Assembly: GCF_935825525.1 (NCBI RefSeq)
Contig: NZ_CAKXZT010000186.1
Coordinates: 1-64,000 of the forward strand
DNA: 64,000 nucleotides
Origin: Mesorhizobium escarrei
GTDB taxonomy: Bacteria > Pseudomonadota > Alphaproteobacteria > Rhizobiales > Rhizobiaceae
Reading direction: 5' to 3'
Shown: piece by piece, positions 52,668 through 63,696 of the stretch
Layout of the letters: each line of letters begins with the position of its first letter
Numbering within the stretch: position 1 is the first letter of the stretch
Program-made: the position numbers and the translations under genes
The notes under the pieces: generated by a model
What the model was told of the DNA's origin: nothing
Database searches by the model: none
The model's input: the letters and a program-made list of their open reading frames with translations, nothing else

Positions 52668-53285
52668 ATGCGCGGCTTGTTCGGCAACGACTGGAACTGG
52701 ATCGCGGCAGGTGCGGTATCGGCCGCGTTGCTGCTGGGCTTGAGCTTCCTGACTCACTTTCCATTCCTGGTGTCGGCCATCATCTCCGTGCTGGTCTTTG
52801 CCGGGCTGGTGTTCGTGCTGGCGCCGCGCCAATTGTTCGAAGGACTCGATCTGCGCTCGCTCAGCGGCAGCAAGGTGGCGTTCGCGCGCGAGCTTCTGGC
52901 GCAGGCGCAACCGGCGGCCGACAGGCTCGCGGCGGCGGCCCGCTCGATCTCGGACAAGGACATGCAAGCCAAGGTGAAAAACCTGTCCGACATAGCCGCC
53001 GACGTGATCTCCAGGGTGGAAGCCAAGCCCGAGAGCGCGCCGGCCGTGCGGCGTTTTCTGACCTACTATGTGCCGCAAGCAGCGGAAGTCGCGGAAGGTT
53101 ATGCAACGCTGGCAAACCGGCGTACGCCCAGCCAGGTGCGGCTGGCCAGCGTCGGTGCCGTGATCACCAAGCTCCAGGACGCTTTCGTGCATTATGCGGA
53201 CAGTCTGGCCGACTCCGAGCTTGGCACGCTCGACGTCTACCTGCGACTCATACAGGAGTCGTTGAAAGAGGATATCGGTCGCTGA
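52668..53285 (+). CDS. XpaC-like (5-bromo-4-chloroindolyl phosphate hydrolysis) protein
   Basis: 205 residues. Two transmembrane helices (about 11-28 and 32-52) precede a helical cytoplasmic or periplasmic part with FARELLAQAQPAADRLAAAA, ISDKDMQAKVKNLSDIAADV and FLTYYVPQAAEVAEGYATLA, the XpaC/YceG signature. The biochemical role is unknown despite the historic name. It overlaps the next gene by one base (TGATG). XpaC and TelA genes are linked in many genomes. Confidence 0.85.
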   Translation: MRGLFGNDWNWIAAGAVSAALLLGLSFLTHFPFLVSAIISVLVFAGLVFVLAPRQLFEGLDLRSLSGSKVAFARELLAQAQPAADRLAAAARSISDKDMQAKVKNLSDIAADVISRVEAKPESAPAVRRFLTYYVPQAAEVAEGYATLANRRTPSQVRLASVGAVITKLQDAFVHYADSLADSELGTLDVYLRLIQESLKEDIGR

Positions 53286-54391
53286 TGGCCATTTCGCGCC
53301 GCGCTTTCGGATTGGGTCTGCTCGGTGCCGCCGCTGCCGGAACCGGCGGCTATCTGACGCTCAAAGATCGCCCGGAGTTCAGGGGCTATCTCGGCAACAG
53401 AGCGCATCTGTTCGGCTTCATCGGCGGTGAGAAGCAGGCGTTCCTGGCCGACCCCGACGTCGTTCGTGCGCTCGGTGGCTATGGCCTGCAACTCGATGCA
53501 CGCGTCGCCGGCTCCGTCGAGATGGTGCGGGAATCGGCACTGCTGTCGCAAAAGCCGCAATTCCTTTGGCCGTCATCGTCGATCATGGTCGATCTGGCGC
53601 GCAAGAGCGGCGTGGCGATCCGCAACGATCAGGTCGTGCTCAACTCGCCGATCGTTGTCTACACATGGGGGCCGGTGGTCGAAAGTCTGAAAAAGAACGG
53701 GCTGGTGAGCGTCGCCGCCAAGGGCGGCTACAATCAGCTCGATCTCAAGGCGCTGCTTGACGCTGTGCTCGCCGGCAAAACGTGGTCGGCTCTGGGCGTC
53801 GACGAACTCTACGGCCGGGCTCGCATCGTCTCCACGGACCCCAATCGTTCCAACTCCGGCTTCATGTTCGCCGGGCTGGTGCTCAGCCTGATGAGCGGCG
53901 ACGTGGCGACGCAGGAATTACTCGCCCAGCATGGCGATCAAGCGAAGGCGCTTTTCCGCAGCATGGGGCTGAAGTCGTCCTCGTCGGGAAAGCTGTTCGA
54001 CCAGTATATCGCCGGCGGGCTCGGCGCCGAGCCGATGGCGGTGGGCTATGAAAACCAGCTGGTGGAATGGGCGCTTGCCGATCCGGCGCGCTGGCAAAGG
54101 GTGCAGGCCGGCACCGGGGCGAAGCCCGAAATGCTCTATCCCCGGCCGACCGTCTATTCGGCGCACCCGCTGATCGTCATCGATCCGGCGGTGGACACGG
54201 TGCTTGGGGCCCTGACCAGCCCGCAGTTGCAGGAACTGGCCTGGTCGAAGCACGGTTTTCGCGGGCCGCTCGGCACCGTCGCCGCCGGCAGCGGCACGAT
54301 CGCAGGCGTGCGGCCGGCCGAAATCGAGGCGGTGCTGCCGATGCCTTCGGCCGACGTGATGCTGGCGCTGCTCGCCCAGATGGAGGGTTAG
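53285..54391 (+). CDS. Solute-binding-like periplasmic protein, TelA operon
   Basis: 368 residues. The N-terminus MAISRRAFGLGLLGAAAAGT has a twin-arginine-type motif and a single helix, without a lipobox. The rest is a binding-protein fold of the same kind as the 51088 gene: QFLWPSSSIMVDLARKSGVA, VVYTWGPVVESLKKNGLV, TDPNRSNSGFMFAGLVLSLM, EPMAVGYENQLVEWAL. The WPSS/NSGF motifs align with WPASSV and SNSGA in the vWA lipoprotein. No ABC permease or ATPase is near, so it may sense rather than import. Last gene of the operon. Confidence 0.8.
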   Translation: MAISRRAFGLGLLGAAAAGTGGYLTLKDRPEFRGYLGNRAHLFGFIGGEKQAFLADPDVVRALGGYGLQLDARVAGSVEMVRESALLSQKPQFLWPSSSIMVDLARKSGVAIRNDQVVLNSPIVVYTWGPVVESLKKNGLVSVAAKGGYNQLDLKALLDAVLAGKTWSALGVDELYGRARIVSTDPNRSNSGFMFAGLVLSLMSGDVATQELLAQHGDQAKALFRSMGLKSSSSGKLFDQYIAGGLGAEPMAVGYENQLVEWALADPARWQRVQAGTGAKPEMLYPRPTVYSAHPLIVIDPAVDTVLGALTSPQLQELAWSKHGFRGPLGTVAAGSGTIAGVRPAEIEAVLPMPSADVMLALLAQMEG

Positions 54392-54394
54392 TGG

Positions 54395-55783
54395 TTAACT
54401 TCGCCCCATCCGGTTCCAGGCATCCAGCCCGGCGATCTTGTAGGCTTCGGCCAGCGTCGGATAGTTGAAGGTGTTGTTGACGAAAAAATCGACGGTGCCA
54501 CCGAGATTGATCACCGCCTGGCCGATGTGGATCAGTTCGGTCGCGCCCTCGCCGACGATGTGCGCGCCGAGCAGCCGGCGCGTTTCGATCGAGAACAGAA
54601 GCTTCAGGAAGCCGGTGTTGACGCCCATGATATGGCCGCGCGAGGTTTCGCGGAAGCGCGCCACGCCGACCTCATACGCGCCGCCGCTCTCGCGCACCTG
54701 CTCCTCGGACTGGCCGACGGTCGAGATTTCCGGCACGGCGTAGATGCCGTAGGGAAAGGTTTCCGGCGGCGGCGGCAACGGCACGCCGAAGGCGTGGCAG
54801 GCGGCCACCCTGCCCTGTTCCATCGAGGTCGATGCGAGGCTCGGAAAGCCGATGACGTCGCCGGCGGCATAGATGTTCGGCGCGGTGGTCCGGAAGGTCT
54901 GCGGGTCGACCTTGATGCGGCCCCGGGAGTCGGCCTCGATGCCGACTACATCGAGGCCGAGCGCGCCGACATTGCCGGTGCGCCCCGCCGCATAAAGCAC
55001 CATCTCCGAGCGTATGCTGCGGCCGTCGGCCAGCGTCACCTCGGCATAGTCGGGTTTCGAGGCGATCTCCTTGATCGCACTGCCGAGCCGGATCGTCATG
55101 CCGCGGTCGCGCATCTGATGGATGAAATCGTCGACGATCTCGCGGTCGACGAAATCGAGGATGGTGTCGCGCGGCTCGACCAGCGTCACCGGCACGTCGA
55201 GCGCCGAAAAGATCGTCGCGTATTCAACGCCGATGACCCCGGCGCCGATCACCGTCAGCGTCCGCGGCAGGCGCTCGAGTTCCAACATCTCGTCGCTGTC
55301 GAAGACACGGGACTTATCGAAGGGCACGTCGCGCGGCCGGTGCGGGCGGGTGCCGACAGCGATCAGCGCATGCGCAAAACCGACTTCGCTGTAGTTGCCG
55401 GTATCCGTCGTCAGGCTGGCTCTGTTGGGACCGAGAAACTTGACTGTGGCGCGCGCGCTCTTGACCGTGTTGCGCATGAACTGGTGCTGCAGCACCTCAA
55501 CCTCGTGATCGAGCGTCTTGTGCAGGCGCTCGATCAGATCGCCGACCGATATATCCTGCTTGACCCGGTAGCCACGCCCGTAGAAGCCGCGCTCGCGCCA
55601 GCCCGAGAGGTTGAGCACGGTTTCCCGCAGGGTCTTCGACGGAATGGTGCCGGTATGGACGGACACGCCGCCAAGGCGCCGGCCCCTGTCGGCCACCAGC
55701 ACGGATTTACCGAGCTTGGCCGACTGCACCGCGGCGCGGCGCCCGGAAGGCCCGCTGCCGATGACCAGCATGTCGTAGTCCAT
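54395..55783 (-). CDS. sthA: Soluble pyridine nucleotide transhydrogenase (Si-specific)
   Basis: 462 residues. FAD site IGSGPSGRRAAVQSAKLGKS, a VHTGTIPSKTLRE segment that has no CxxxxC disulfide (as in SthA, unlike lipoamide dehydrogenase), NAD site VIGAGVIGVEYA and a late YAAGDVIGFPSLAS. It moves hydride between NADPH and NAD in the cytoplasm. It is convergent with the TelA operon, 3 bases apart. Confidence 0.94.
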   Translation of the reverse strand: MDYDMLVIGSGPSGRRAAVQSAKLGKSVLVADRGRRLGGVSVHTGTIPSKTLRETVLNLSGWRERGFYGRGYRVKQDISVGDLIERLHKTLDHEVEVLQHQFMRNTVKSARATVKFLGPNRASLTTDTGNYSEVGFAHALIAVGTRPHRPRDVPFDKSRVFDSDEMLELERLPRTLTVIGAGVIGVEYATIFSALDVPVTLVEPRDTILDFVDREIVDDFIHQMRDRGMTIRLGSAIKEIASKPDYAEVTLADGRSIRSEMVLYAAGRTGNVGALGLDVVGIEADSRGRIKVDPQTFRTTAPNIYAAGDVIGFPSLASTSMEQGRVAACHAFGVPLPPPPETFPYGIYAVPEISTVGQSEEQVRESGGAYEVGVARFRETSRGHIMGVNTGFLKLLFSIETRRLLGAHIVGEGATELIHIGQAVINLGGTVDFFVNNTFNYPTLAEAYKIAGLDAWNRMGRS

Positions 55784-56087
55784 GTCGCGCCGTCCCCTCG
55801 CGCATAACCCCGAAAACTGGTTTCGGCTTTCGGAGTCATGCGCCGATTGAAAGTGCTAGAGCGTTTTTGCGCGTCCAAAAGGACGCGCGGCGCTCTAGGC
55901 GCGCTTTGTGCGCTGCAGCAAACTAACGTCATCCGGGCTGTAAATTCAACCGATTCAGGCTTACATTCGGCGCTGCCTCCAGTCGCAGGCCGAAAAAAGG
56001 CTTGATCTTGATTCCGCCGCAGGACTTCACCATTTCAACATCAGGCGGCCCGCACCCTGGCCTGGGCGAGATTGACGAGGAAATGAC
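55784..56087. other. Intergenic region with repeat
   Basis: About 300 bases between sthA and the RDD gene, divergent from each other. It contains a repeat at about 55801-55905: CCCCGAAAACTGGTTTCGG, GTCATGCGCCGATTGAAAG, then TGCGCGTCC-aaa-AGGACGCGC hairpin. This is related, in inverted orientation, to 24.24-24.34 kb. The remainder holds presumed promoters of sthA and the RDD gene. Confidence 0.6.
55801..55905. repeat. Dispersed repeat with GCGCGTCC hairpin
   Basis: GCGTGTCC-type arms GCGCGTCC and GGACGCGC with an AAAA loop, flanked by CTAGAGCG and CGCTCTAG. Related to the repeat ending at 24.34 kb in inverted orientation (CATGCGC, GATT, AAAGTGCT, AGAGCG modules). Confidence 0.7.
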
Positions 56088-56558
56088 ATGAACGCGCGCG
56101 TTCTCGACGGCGAAATCACCACCAGCAGGCTCGATGATGCCAGGGCCTATGATGGCGTGCGCACGCGGCGTGTCCTCGCCTTCATCATCGATTATTGCAT
56201 CGTCGCGCTGCTCACCATTCCGTTCGCGATCCTGGTGTTCTTCCTCGGGGTTTTGACGCTAGGCCTTGGCTGGATGCTGTTTTCCGTCCTCGTGCCGGCC
56301 GTCGCCATCCTCTACATCTGGAACACGCTCGGCAGCGCCGACCAGGCCACGACAGGCATGAAGATGATGGGGATCCGGCTCGACCGTCTGGACGGCACCC
56401 GCATCGACGGGCTGACGGCAGTGGTGCATTCGGTGCTGTTCTGGGCCGGCAACGTCATCCTGACGCCGCTGGTCCTTCTGGTGTCGCTGTTTGCCGACCG
56501 CAAGCGCACGCTGCACGACCTGCTGCTCGGCACGGTGGTCAGCCGCAGTGACCGCTGA
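56088..56558 (+). CDS. RDD family membrane protein
   Basis: 156 residues. The name motif is seen as VRTRRVLAFIIDYCIVALLT (R...D), a later ADQATTGMKMMGIRLDRLDG and DRKRTLHDLLLGTVVSRSD at the end. Three to four transmembrane helices are present. RDD proteins may act in ion exchange or as membrane scaffolds; function here unknown. It precedes bpt in the same direction by 137 bases. Confidence 0.88.
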   Translation: MNARVLDGEITTSRLDDARAYDGVRTRRVLAFIIDYCIVALLTIPFAILVFFLGVLTLGLGWMLFSVLVPAVAILYIWNTLGSADQATTGMKMMGIRLDRLDGTRIDGLTAVVHSVLFWAGNVILTPLVLLVSLFADRKRTLHDLLLGTVVSRSDR

Positions 56559-56695
56559 AACAGCTTTTCACCAGTCCCCGCGAGCATTTATGTGCAAAGT
56601 GAAGGCGTCCGATAGCCACGCTTTCACAATCCTGTTGAATTTTTCGCCGTGCGCGCCAAAGGTATGATGATTCGCAGGAGTGTTTCCAAGGTTCG

Positions 56696-57460
56696 ATGAC
56701 GCAGCATCCAACCCAGTCGCCGCAGTTCTTCCTGACCGCGCCGTCGCCATGCCCGTATCTTGAGGGCCAGTTCGAGCGCAAGGTGTTCACGCATCTGGTC
56801 GGCGACAAGGCATCGGAGATGAACGACCTGTTGACGCAAGGCGGCTTCCGGCGATCGCAGAACATCGCCTATCGGCCGGCCTGCGAGACCTGCCGCGCCT
56901 GCGTTTCGGTGCGCATCCTGGCCCAGGAATTCACTGCCAGCCGCAATATGAAGCGGGTGATACAGCACAATTCAGACCTCATCGGCGCGATGCACGACGC
57001 GCAACCGTCGACCGAACAGTATTCGCTGTTCCGCTGCTATCTCGATGCCCGCCATCGCCGCGGCGGCATGTCCGACATGACGGTGCTCGACTACGCCATG
57101 ATGGTCGAGGACACGCATGTCGACACCAAGGTCATCGAATACCGGCGCCGCGGCCCCGACAGCTTCATCACCGGCAAGGGCCAGGGCGAGCTGATCGCAG
57201 TCGCCCTCACCGACAAGATGGCCGATGGCCTGTCGATGGTTTATTCCTACTTCAATCCGGACTTCGAGGACCGCTCGCTCGGCACCTTCATGATCCTCGA
57301 TCACATCGCTCGCGCCAGGGCGATGGGCTTGCCCCATGTCTACCTCGGCTACTGGGTCAACGGCTCGCGCAAGATGAACTATAAGATGCGCTTCATGCCG
57401 CAGGAGCATCTCGGCCCGAAAGGCTGGGAACGCTACGACCACGAAGCGGTTTCGCGCTGA
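56696..57460 (+). CDS. bpt: Aspartate/glutamate leucyltransferase (Bpt, ATE-type)
   Basis: 254 residues. N-terminal PSPCPYLEGQFERKVFTHLV, ACETCRACVSVRI (Cys cluster), then IVYSYFNPDFEDRSLGTFMI and GYWVNGSRKMNYKMRFMPQE are diagnostic of the bacterial ATE/Bpt family. It adds leucine to N-terminal aspartate or glutamate of proteins for ClpS/ClpAP degradation. Length fits Bpt (about 250). Confidence 0.93.
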   Translation: MTQHPTQSPQFFLTAPSPCPYLEGQFERKVFTHLVGDKASEMNDLLTQGGFRRSQNIAYRPACETCRACVSVRILAQEFTASRNMKRVIQHNSDLIGAMHDAQPSTEQYSLFRCYLDARHRRGGMSDMTVLDYAMMVEDTHVDTKVIEYRRRGPDSFITGKGQGELIAVALTDKMADGLSMVYSYFNPDFEDRSLGTFMILDHIARARAMGLPHVYLGYWVNGSRKMNYKMRFMPQEHLGPKGWERYDHEAVSR

Positions 57461-57581
57461 TCCGCTCCTTCGCCAATCATCCTTAAAACTGCTTCATGGA
57501 GGAACTGGTTTTCGGCTGCTTGGCTGAAACGCCAGAGCTGGGCCAATTTTGCCTGCCTCCAGGTTCATTGCGAGAACTGCC

Positions 57582-58478
57582 ATGTCGTCCAACAACGATC
57601 ACCAGAAGGGTCTTTTCATCACCGCCATCGGCGGGCTGACGCTGACCATCGACATTCCACTGATCCGGCTCGCCGACGGCGGCGCATGGACGATCGTCCT
57701 GCTGCGCACCGGCACCACCTTGGTCGCGGCGCTGATCATCTGGGCTGTGTGGCGTTCGCTGAGCCGGAACGCGCCGCAGCTCATCCCCGGCTGGTCGGGG
57801 CTCGTCGTCGCCATATGCTATGGGCTGACCTCGGTCACCTTCGTCACCAGCATCTATTACACCACGACCGCCAATCTGGTCTTCATCCTGGCCTTCAACA
57901 CCGTGTTCGCGGCGCTGCTGTCCTGGCTGTTCCTGAAGGAGCGGCCGCGACTGGTCACCGTGATGGCGATGCTGGTCATGATCGTCGGCGTGGCGATTAT
58001 TGTCGGCGATTCGATCGGCACCGGCCACCTGTTCGGTGACCTCATGGCGCTGTGCTCGGCTTTCTTCATTGCGCTGGCCATCACCATCTCGCGCGCCAGC
58101 GGCAAGGACATGGGGTTCACTTCGCTGATCGGCGTGATCCTGCCCCTGGTCGTGGCGGTGTTCATGGTTTCAGGCGAAGGGTTCCAGGTAAACGCGCCAT
58201 GGTGGATCATCTTCAACGGCGCCGTCATCATGCCGATCTCGTTCTTCTGCCTCGCCAACGGACCGAAATATATTTCGGGACCGGAAGTTGCGATGTTCTA
58301 TCTGCTCGAAACCGTGCTGGCGCCGGTCTGGATGTGGATGATTTTTGCCGAGATGCCGTCGCGCAACAGCCTGATCGGCGGCGCGATCCTGATCGTCACG
58401 CTGGTCGCCCATTCGCTATGGCAGCTGCATGAGGGGCGAAAGCGCCGCGCCACCCTTGCCGTCCGTCACCCGGCCTGA
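57582..58478 (+). CDS. DMT-family transporter (EamA)
   Basis: 298 residues from MSSNNDHQKGLF; the frame has a TTG 33 bases upstream. Ten transmembrane helices form two EamA repeats, with IYYTTTANLVFILAFNTVFA, ALLSWLFLKERP in the first and PKYISGPEVAMFYLLETVLA, PVWMWMIFAEMP in the second. It probably exports a metabolite or amino acid. Its end overlaps the convergent AI-2E-like gene by 13 bases. Confidence 0.88.
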   Translation: MSSNNDHQKGLFITAIGGLTLTIDIPLIRLADGGAWTIVLLRTGTTLVAALIIWAVWRSLSRNAPQLIPGWSGLVVAICYGLTSVTFVTSIYYTTTANLVFILAFNTVFAALLSWLFLKERPRLVTVMAMLVMIVGVAIIVGDSIGTGHLFGDLMALCSAFFIALAITISRASGKDMGFTSLIGVILPLVVAVFMVSGEGFQVNAPWWIIFNGAVIMPISFFCLANGPKYISGPEVAMFYLLETVLAPVWMWMIFAEMPSRNSLIGGAILIVTLVAHSLWQLHEGRKRRATLAVRHPA

Positions 58479-59674
58479 GACTTCTTCTCGGCAACGATTT
58501 CGATCTGCGGCGGCGCCCCTTCGAGTTCCGCCGGTGCTGCGGGGGCAAGCTCGTCGGCCAATTCCACCTCGCGCAGCCATTCGCGCCAGATCGCGACCAG
58601 CAACGCCATCAGCACCGGACCGATGAACAGGCCAAGAAAGCCCATCGTCTTGACGCCGCCGATCAGGCCGAAAAAGGTCGGCAGGAACGGCAGCTTTATC
58701 GGGCCGCCGACCAGCTTCGGGCGCAATGTCTTGTCGACGATGAACAGTTCGACGCTTCCCCAGATGAACAGCGCCAAACCGGCCATCGGCGAGCCACTGG
58801 CGGCGAGATAGATCGAAACAAGCGTGAAGGACAGCGGTGCGCCGCCGGGGATCAGCGCCATGATGCCGGTCAGGGCGCCGAGCGTCACCGGCGACGGCAC
58901 GCCGGCCAGCCAGTAGGCCACGCCCAGCACCACCCCCTCGCCGATGGCGATAATGGTCATGCCGGTCACCGTCGAGGAAATCGTCGCCGGCACGACGCGT
59001 GAAATCCGCTCCCACCTGGTCGGCAGGATGCGTTCGCCGAGACGGTCGACCTGCCCGGCGAAATGCTCACCGTCGCGGTAAGCAAAGAACAGCGCGATCA
59101 TCATGAACAGCAGCGCCAGCAGAAGGCCGAAGGCGCTGCCGCCGGCGGCCAGCACGCCGCGATAGATGCTGCCGATGTTGGCGCCGCTGATCAGCTGGAT
59201 CAGTTCGCCGATGCCGCCGGGATGGCCGAGATTGCGCGTCCACTGCTCGTTCAGCCAGTCGCCGACCACAGGCAGCGTAGCGATCCAGTGCGGCGTCACC
59301 GCGCCATGGCGGTTGGTCTCGATCGCCCAGCCAACCCATTCGCGGACTTCGTTGCTGGCGTAGGCGCCGGCGAGCGCGATCGGCACCACCAGGAAGGTCA
59401 GGATGAACAGGATCGCCAATGTCGCGGCGACCGTGCGGTTGCCGCCGACGGCAGCAAGCAACCGCCGATAGAGCGGCCAGCTGGCAAAGGCGATGACCAG
59501 AGCAGCCAGCACCGGGACCAGGAAACCATGAAAGAAATAGACCCCGGCGGCGACGATCAGCACCAGAAGCCACCGCGCCGCCGACAGCGGCGGAATGACC
59601 GCGGATCTAACCGGCGTCGACAGGCCGAACAGGCGCTGCTGCCCTTCCGGTTTCCGAACCCTGGTTTCCTTCAA
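58466..59674 (-). CDS. AI-2E/TerF family permease
   Basis: 402 residues with about eight transmembrane helices. LAALVIAFASWPLYRRLLAA, FLLALLFMMIALFFAYRDGE, VPATISSTVTGMTIIAIGEG and the ILGIMALIPGGAPLSFTLVS segment match the PF01594 family, which includes AI-2 exporters and Na(+)/H(+) exchangers. The role cannot be fixed from sequence. It faces an intergenic repeat pair upstream. Confidence 0.88.
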   Translation of the reverse strand: MKETRVRKPEGQQRLFGLSTPVRSAVIPPLSAARWLLVLIVAAGVYFFHGFLVPVLAALVIAFASWPLYRRLLAAVGGNRTVAATLAILFILTFLVVPIALAGAYASNEVREWVGWAIETNRHGAVTPHWIATLPVVGDWLNEQWTRNLGHPGGIGELIQLISGANIGSIYRGVLAAGGSAFGLLLALLFMMIALFFAYRDGEHFAGQVDRLGERILPTRWERISRVVPATISSTVTGMTIIAIGEGVVLGVAYWLAGVPSPVTLGALTGIMALIPGGAPLSFTLVSIYLAASGSPMAGLALFIWGSVELFIVDKTLRPKLVGGPIKLPFLPTFFGLIGGVKTMGFLGLFIGPVLMALLVAIWREWLREVELADELAPAAPAELEGAPPQIEIVAEKKSQAG

Positions 59675-59771
59675 GTGCCCATTTCTCCCAAACGCGTGTA
59701 TCCGCGCTCTATGTAGCGATGCTTATGCACCATCATAGTGCAGCAATCGTGACGACATTCCAAATGCTGCT

Positions 59772-59820
59772 AATCTCCCCCCTCGAGGGGGAGATGTCGC
59801 CGAAGGCGACAGAGGGGGTC
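59772..59820. repeat. Palindromic intergenic repeat (ATCTCCCCC type), copy 3
   Basis: AATCTCCCCCCTCGAGGGGG, then AGATGTCGCCGAAGGCGACA and GAGGGGGTC. Same layout as at 22989 with the middle palindrome changed to TCGCCGAAGGCGA. Confidence 0.85.
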
Positions 59821-59879
59821 GGAACGTTCAGACGCGACCCCTTACCATGAACAAAGGAGGCTGGCGCTTCATGCGCGGC

Positions 59880-59934
59880 GACCCCCTCTGGCCTGCCGGC
59901 CATCTCCCCCCAAGTGTCCTCAAGGGGGGAGATT
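59880..59934. repeat. Palindromic intergenic repeat, copy 4, inverted
   Basis: GACCCCCTCTGGCCTGCCGG, then CCATCTCCCCCCAAGTG, then AAGGGGGGAGATT. Inverted relative to 59772 and ending 2 bases before the parC stop codon (59937). The pair could form a long stem in the region downstream of parC. Confidence 0.85.
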
Positions 59935-59936
59935 AC

Positions 59937-62189
<2,253 letters not shown>

Positions 62190-62457
62190 GGGCTGGGACT
62201 AGCCGAGCGGGTGATTCGCGGCAAGAGGCGCTTGAATGGGCCAGCCTCTTGCGCAACACGAACTGGACGCACTGCTGCGCCGACCAACATCAATCGGTTA
62301 CATCCCGGCTCTAAGGCAAATGGATCGGATTTGCCTTTCGCCGTGATTTTCGACCATTGTGCGGGAGAACGCCTTTTTCCCGTCCAGTTCGTCACGGAAG
62401 GGTGACGGCGCAACGAATTGAAAAGACAATCTTCAGGACAACTCTCAGGGAACTGCA
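62190..62457. promoter_or_regulatory. Divergent intergenic region between parC and periplasmic protein
   Basis: 268 bases holding presumably both promoters. Open frames here have shadow composition. I could not define elements with confidence. Confidence 0.4.
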
Positions 62458-63648
62458 ATGACGATCAGACGCTCGACACTCAACAAACTCGCCTTTTCGA
62501 CCTTGCTGCTGACGCTGCCGCTGAACGCTGCGTTCGCGCAGGATGCGGCGGTCGCCGACCGGCTGAAGGCGGCTCTCGCCGCCCAGGGCGTCGACATCTC
62601 CTGGACCGGGGTGACGGGCGATGCCTCCAGCATGGTGCTGCAAGGCGTAGCCCTCAAACCGGCGGCCGAAAAGGAAGCGCTCAAGATCGGCGACATCAAA
62701 CTCGAAGGCGTGAGCGAAGCCAATGGCGGTTATAAAATCGAAACCGTCTCGACTTCGGCATTCCAGCACAGCGAAAACGGCGTCACGCTCGACCTCAGCC
62801 CGTTTATCATCCACGACATGACCGTTCCGGCCGACGGCGCCACAGGCCCGCTGGGTTCAATGATGATGTATGAATCGGCCGAACTCGACAACATGACGGT
62901 CAAGGTCGCCGACAAGACCGCCTTCTCGATGGACGGGCTCGCCATCGAAATCACCCCGCCGGCCGACGGCAAGGCGATGGCGTTTTCCGGCACCACGGAA
63001 AAGTTCAATGCCGACCTGACGCTGGTCGAGGACCCGAAGTCCAAGGAGGTGATCAACGCGCTCGGTTACCAGAATATCACCGGAAACCTTGCCATGGAGG
63101 GCACCTGGCAGCCTGCGGACGGCAAGATGGAGCTGTCGAAATACGACATCGCCGTCGACAATGCCGGAACGCTCGGCATGACCTTCGGTTTCGGCGGCTA
63201 CACGCTTGACGTCATCAAGTCGCTGCAGGAGATGCAGAAGAAGATGGCGGCGCAGCCCGAAGGCGCCGACAATTCGGCGCAAGGCATGGCCATGCTTGGC
63301 GTCTTGCAGCAGCTTTCGTTCAACAGCGCTTCGATCCGCTTCGACGACGATTCGCTGACCAACAAGGTGCTGGACTATGTCGGCAAGCAGCAAGGCATGT
63401 CCGGCAAGGACGTCGCCAACCAGGCCAAGGCGGTCGTGCCTTTCGGCATGGCGCAGCTCAACAATCCTGAATTGACAGCGCAGGTGTCGGCTGCGGTCGG
63501 CAAATATCTCGATGATCCGCAAAGCATCGAGATCCTGGCCGAGCCCCCGACAGCGGTGCCGTTCGCACTGATCATGGCGGGCGCCATGTCCAACCCGGCG
63601 GATCTGACGAAGACTCTGGGCGTGACGGTCAAGGCGAACGAAGACTGA
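62458..63648 (+). CDS. Periplasmic protein of unknown function
   Basis: 396 residues. A Sec signal peptide ends FAQ near 29. The mature part is mostly beta-sheet-like (EALKIGDIKLEGVSEANGGY, GVTLDLSPFIIHDMTVPAD, TAFSMDGLAIEITPPADGKA, LSKYDIAVDNAGTLGMTFGF) with a helical end (DVANQAKAVVPFGMAQLNNPE). It is reminiscent of periplasmic proteins with repetitive beta-strand folds, but I recognise no named family. Divergent from parC. Confidence 0.78.
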   Translation: MTIRRSTLNKLAFSTLLLTLPLNAAFAQDAAVADRLKAALAAQGVDISWTGVTGDASSMVLQGVALKPAAEKEALKIGDIKLEGVSEANGGYKIETVSTSAFQHSENGVTLDLSPFIIHDMTVPADGATGPLGSMMMYESAELDNMTVKVADKTAFSMDGLAIEITPPADGKAMAFSGTTEKFNADLTLVEDPKSKEVINALGYQNITGNLAMEGTWQPADGKMELSKYDIAVDNAGTLGMTFGFGGYTLDVIKSLQEMQKKMAAQPEGADNSAQGMAMLGVLQQLSFNSASIRFDDDSLTNKVLDYVGKQQGMSGKDVANQAKAVVPFGMAQLNNPELTAQVSAAVGKYLDDPQSIEILAEPPTAVPFALIMAGAMSNPADLTKTLGVTVKANED

Positions 63649-63696
63649 TTGGAGCGGGCCTGGGAGCGTCAGCGCCGCCCCTCATTTGTGACAGTG

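Noticed and set aside
51088..54391. Interpreting the two binding-fold proteins as ordinary phosphate-type ABC importer components
   Set aside because: No permease or ATPase is adjacent, and one is fused to a vWA domain and co-operonic with TelA and XpaC.
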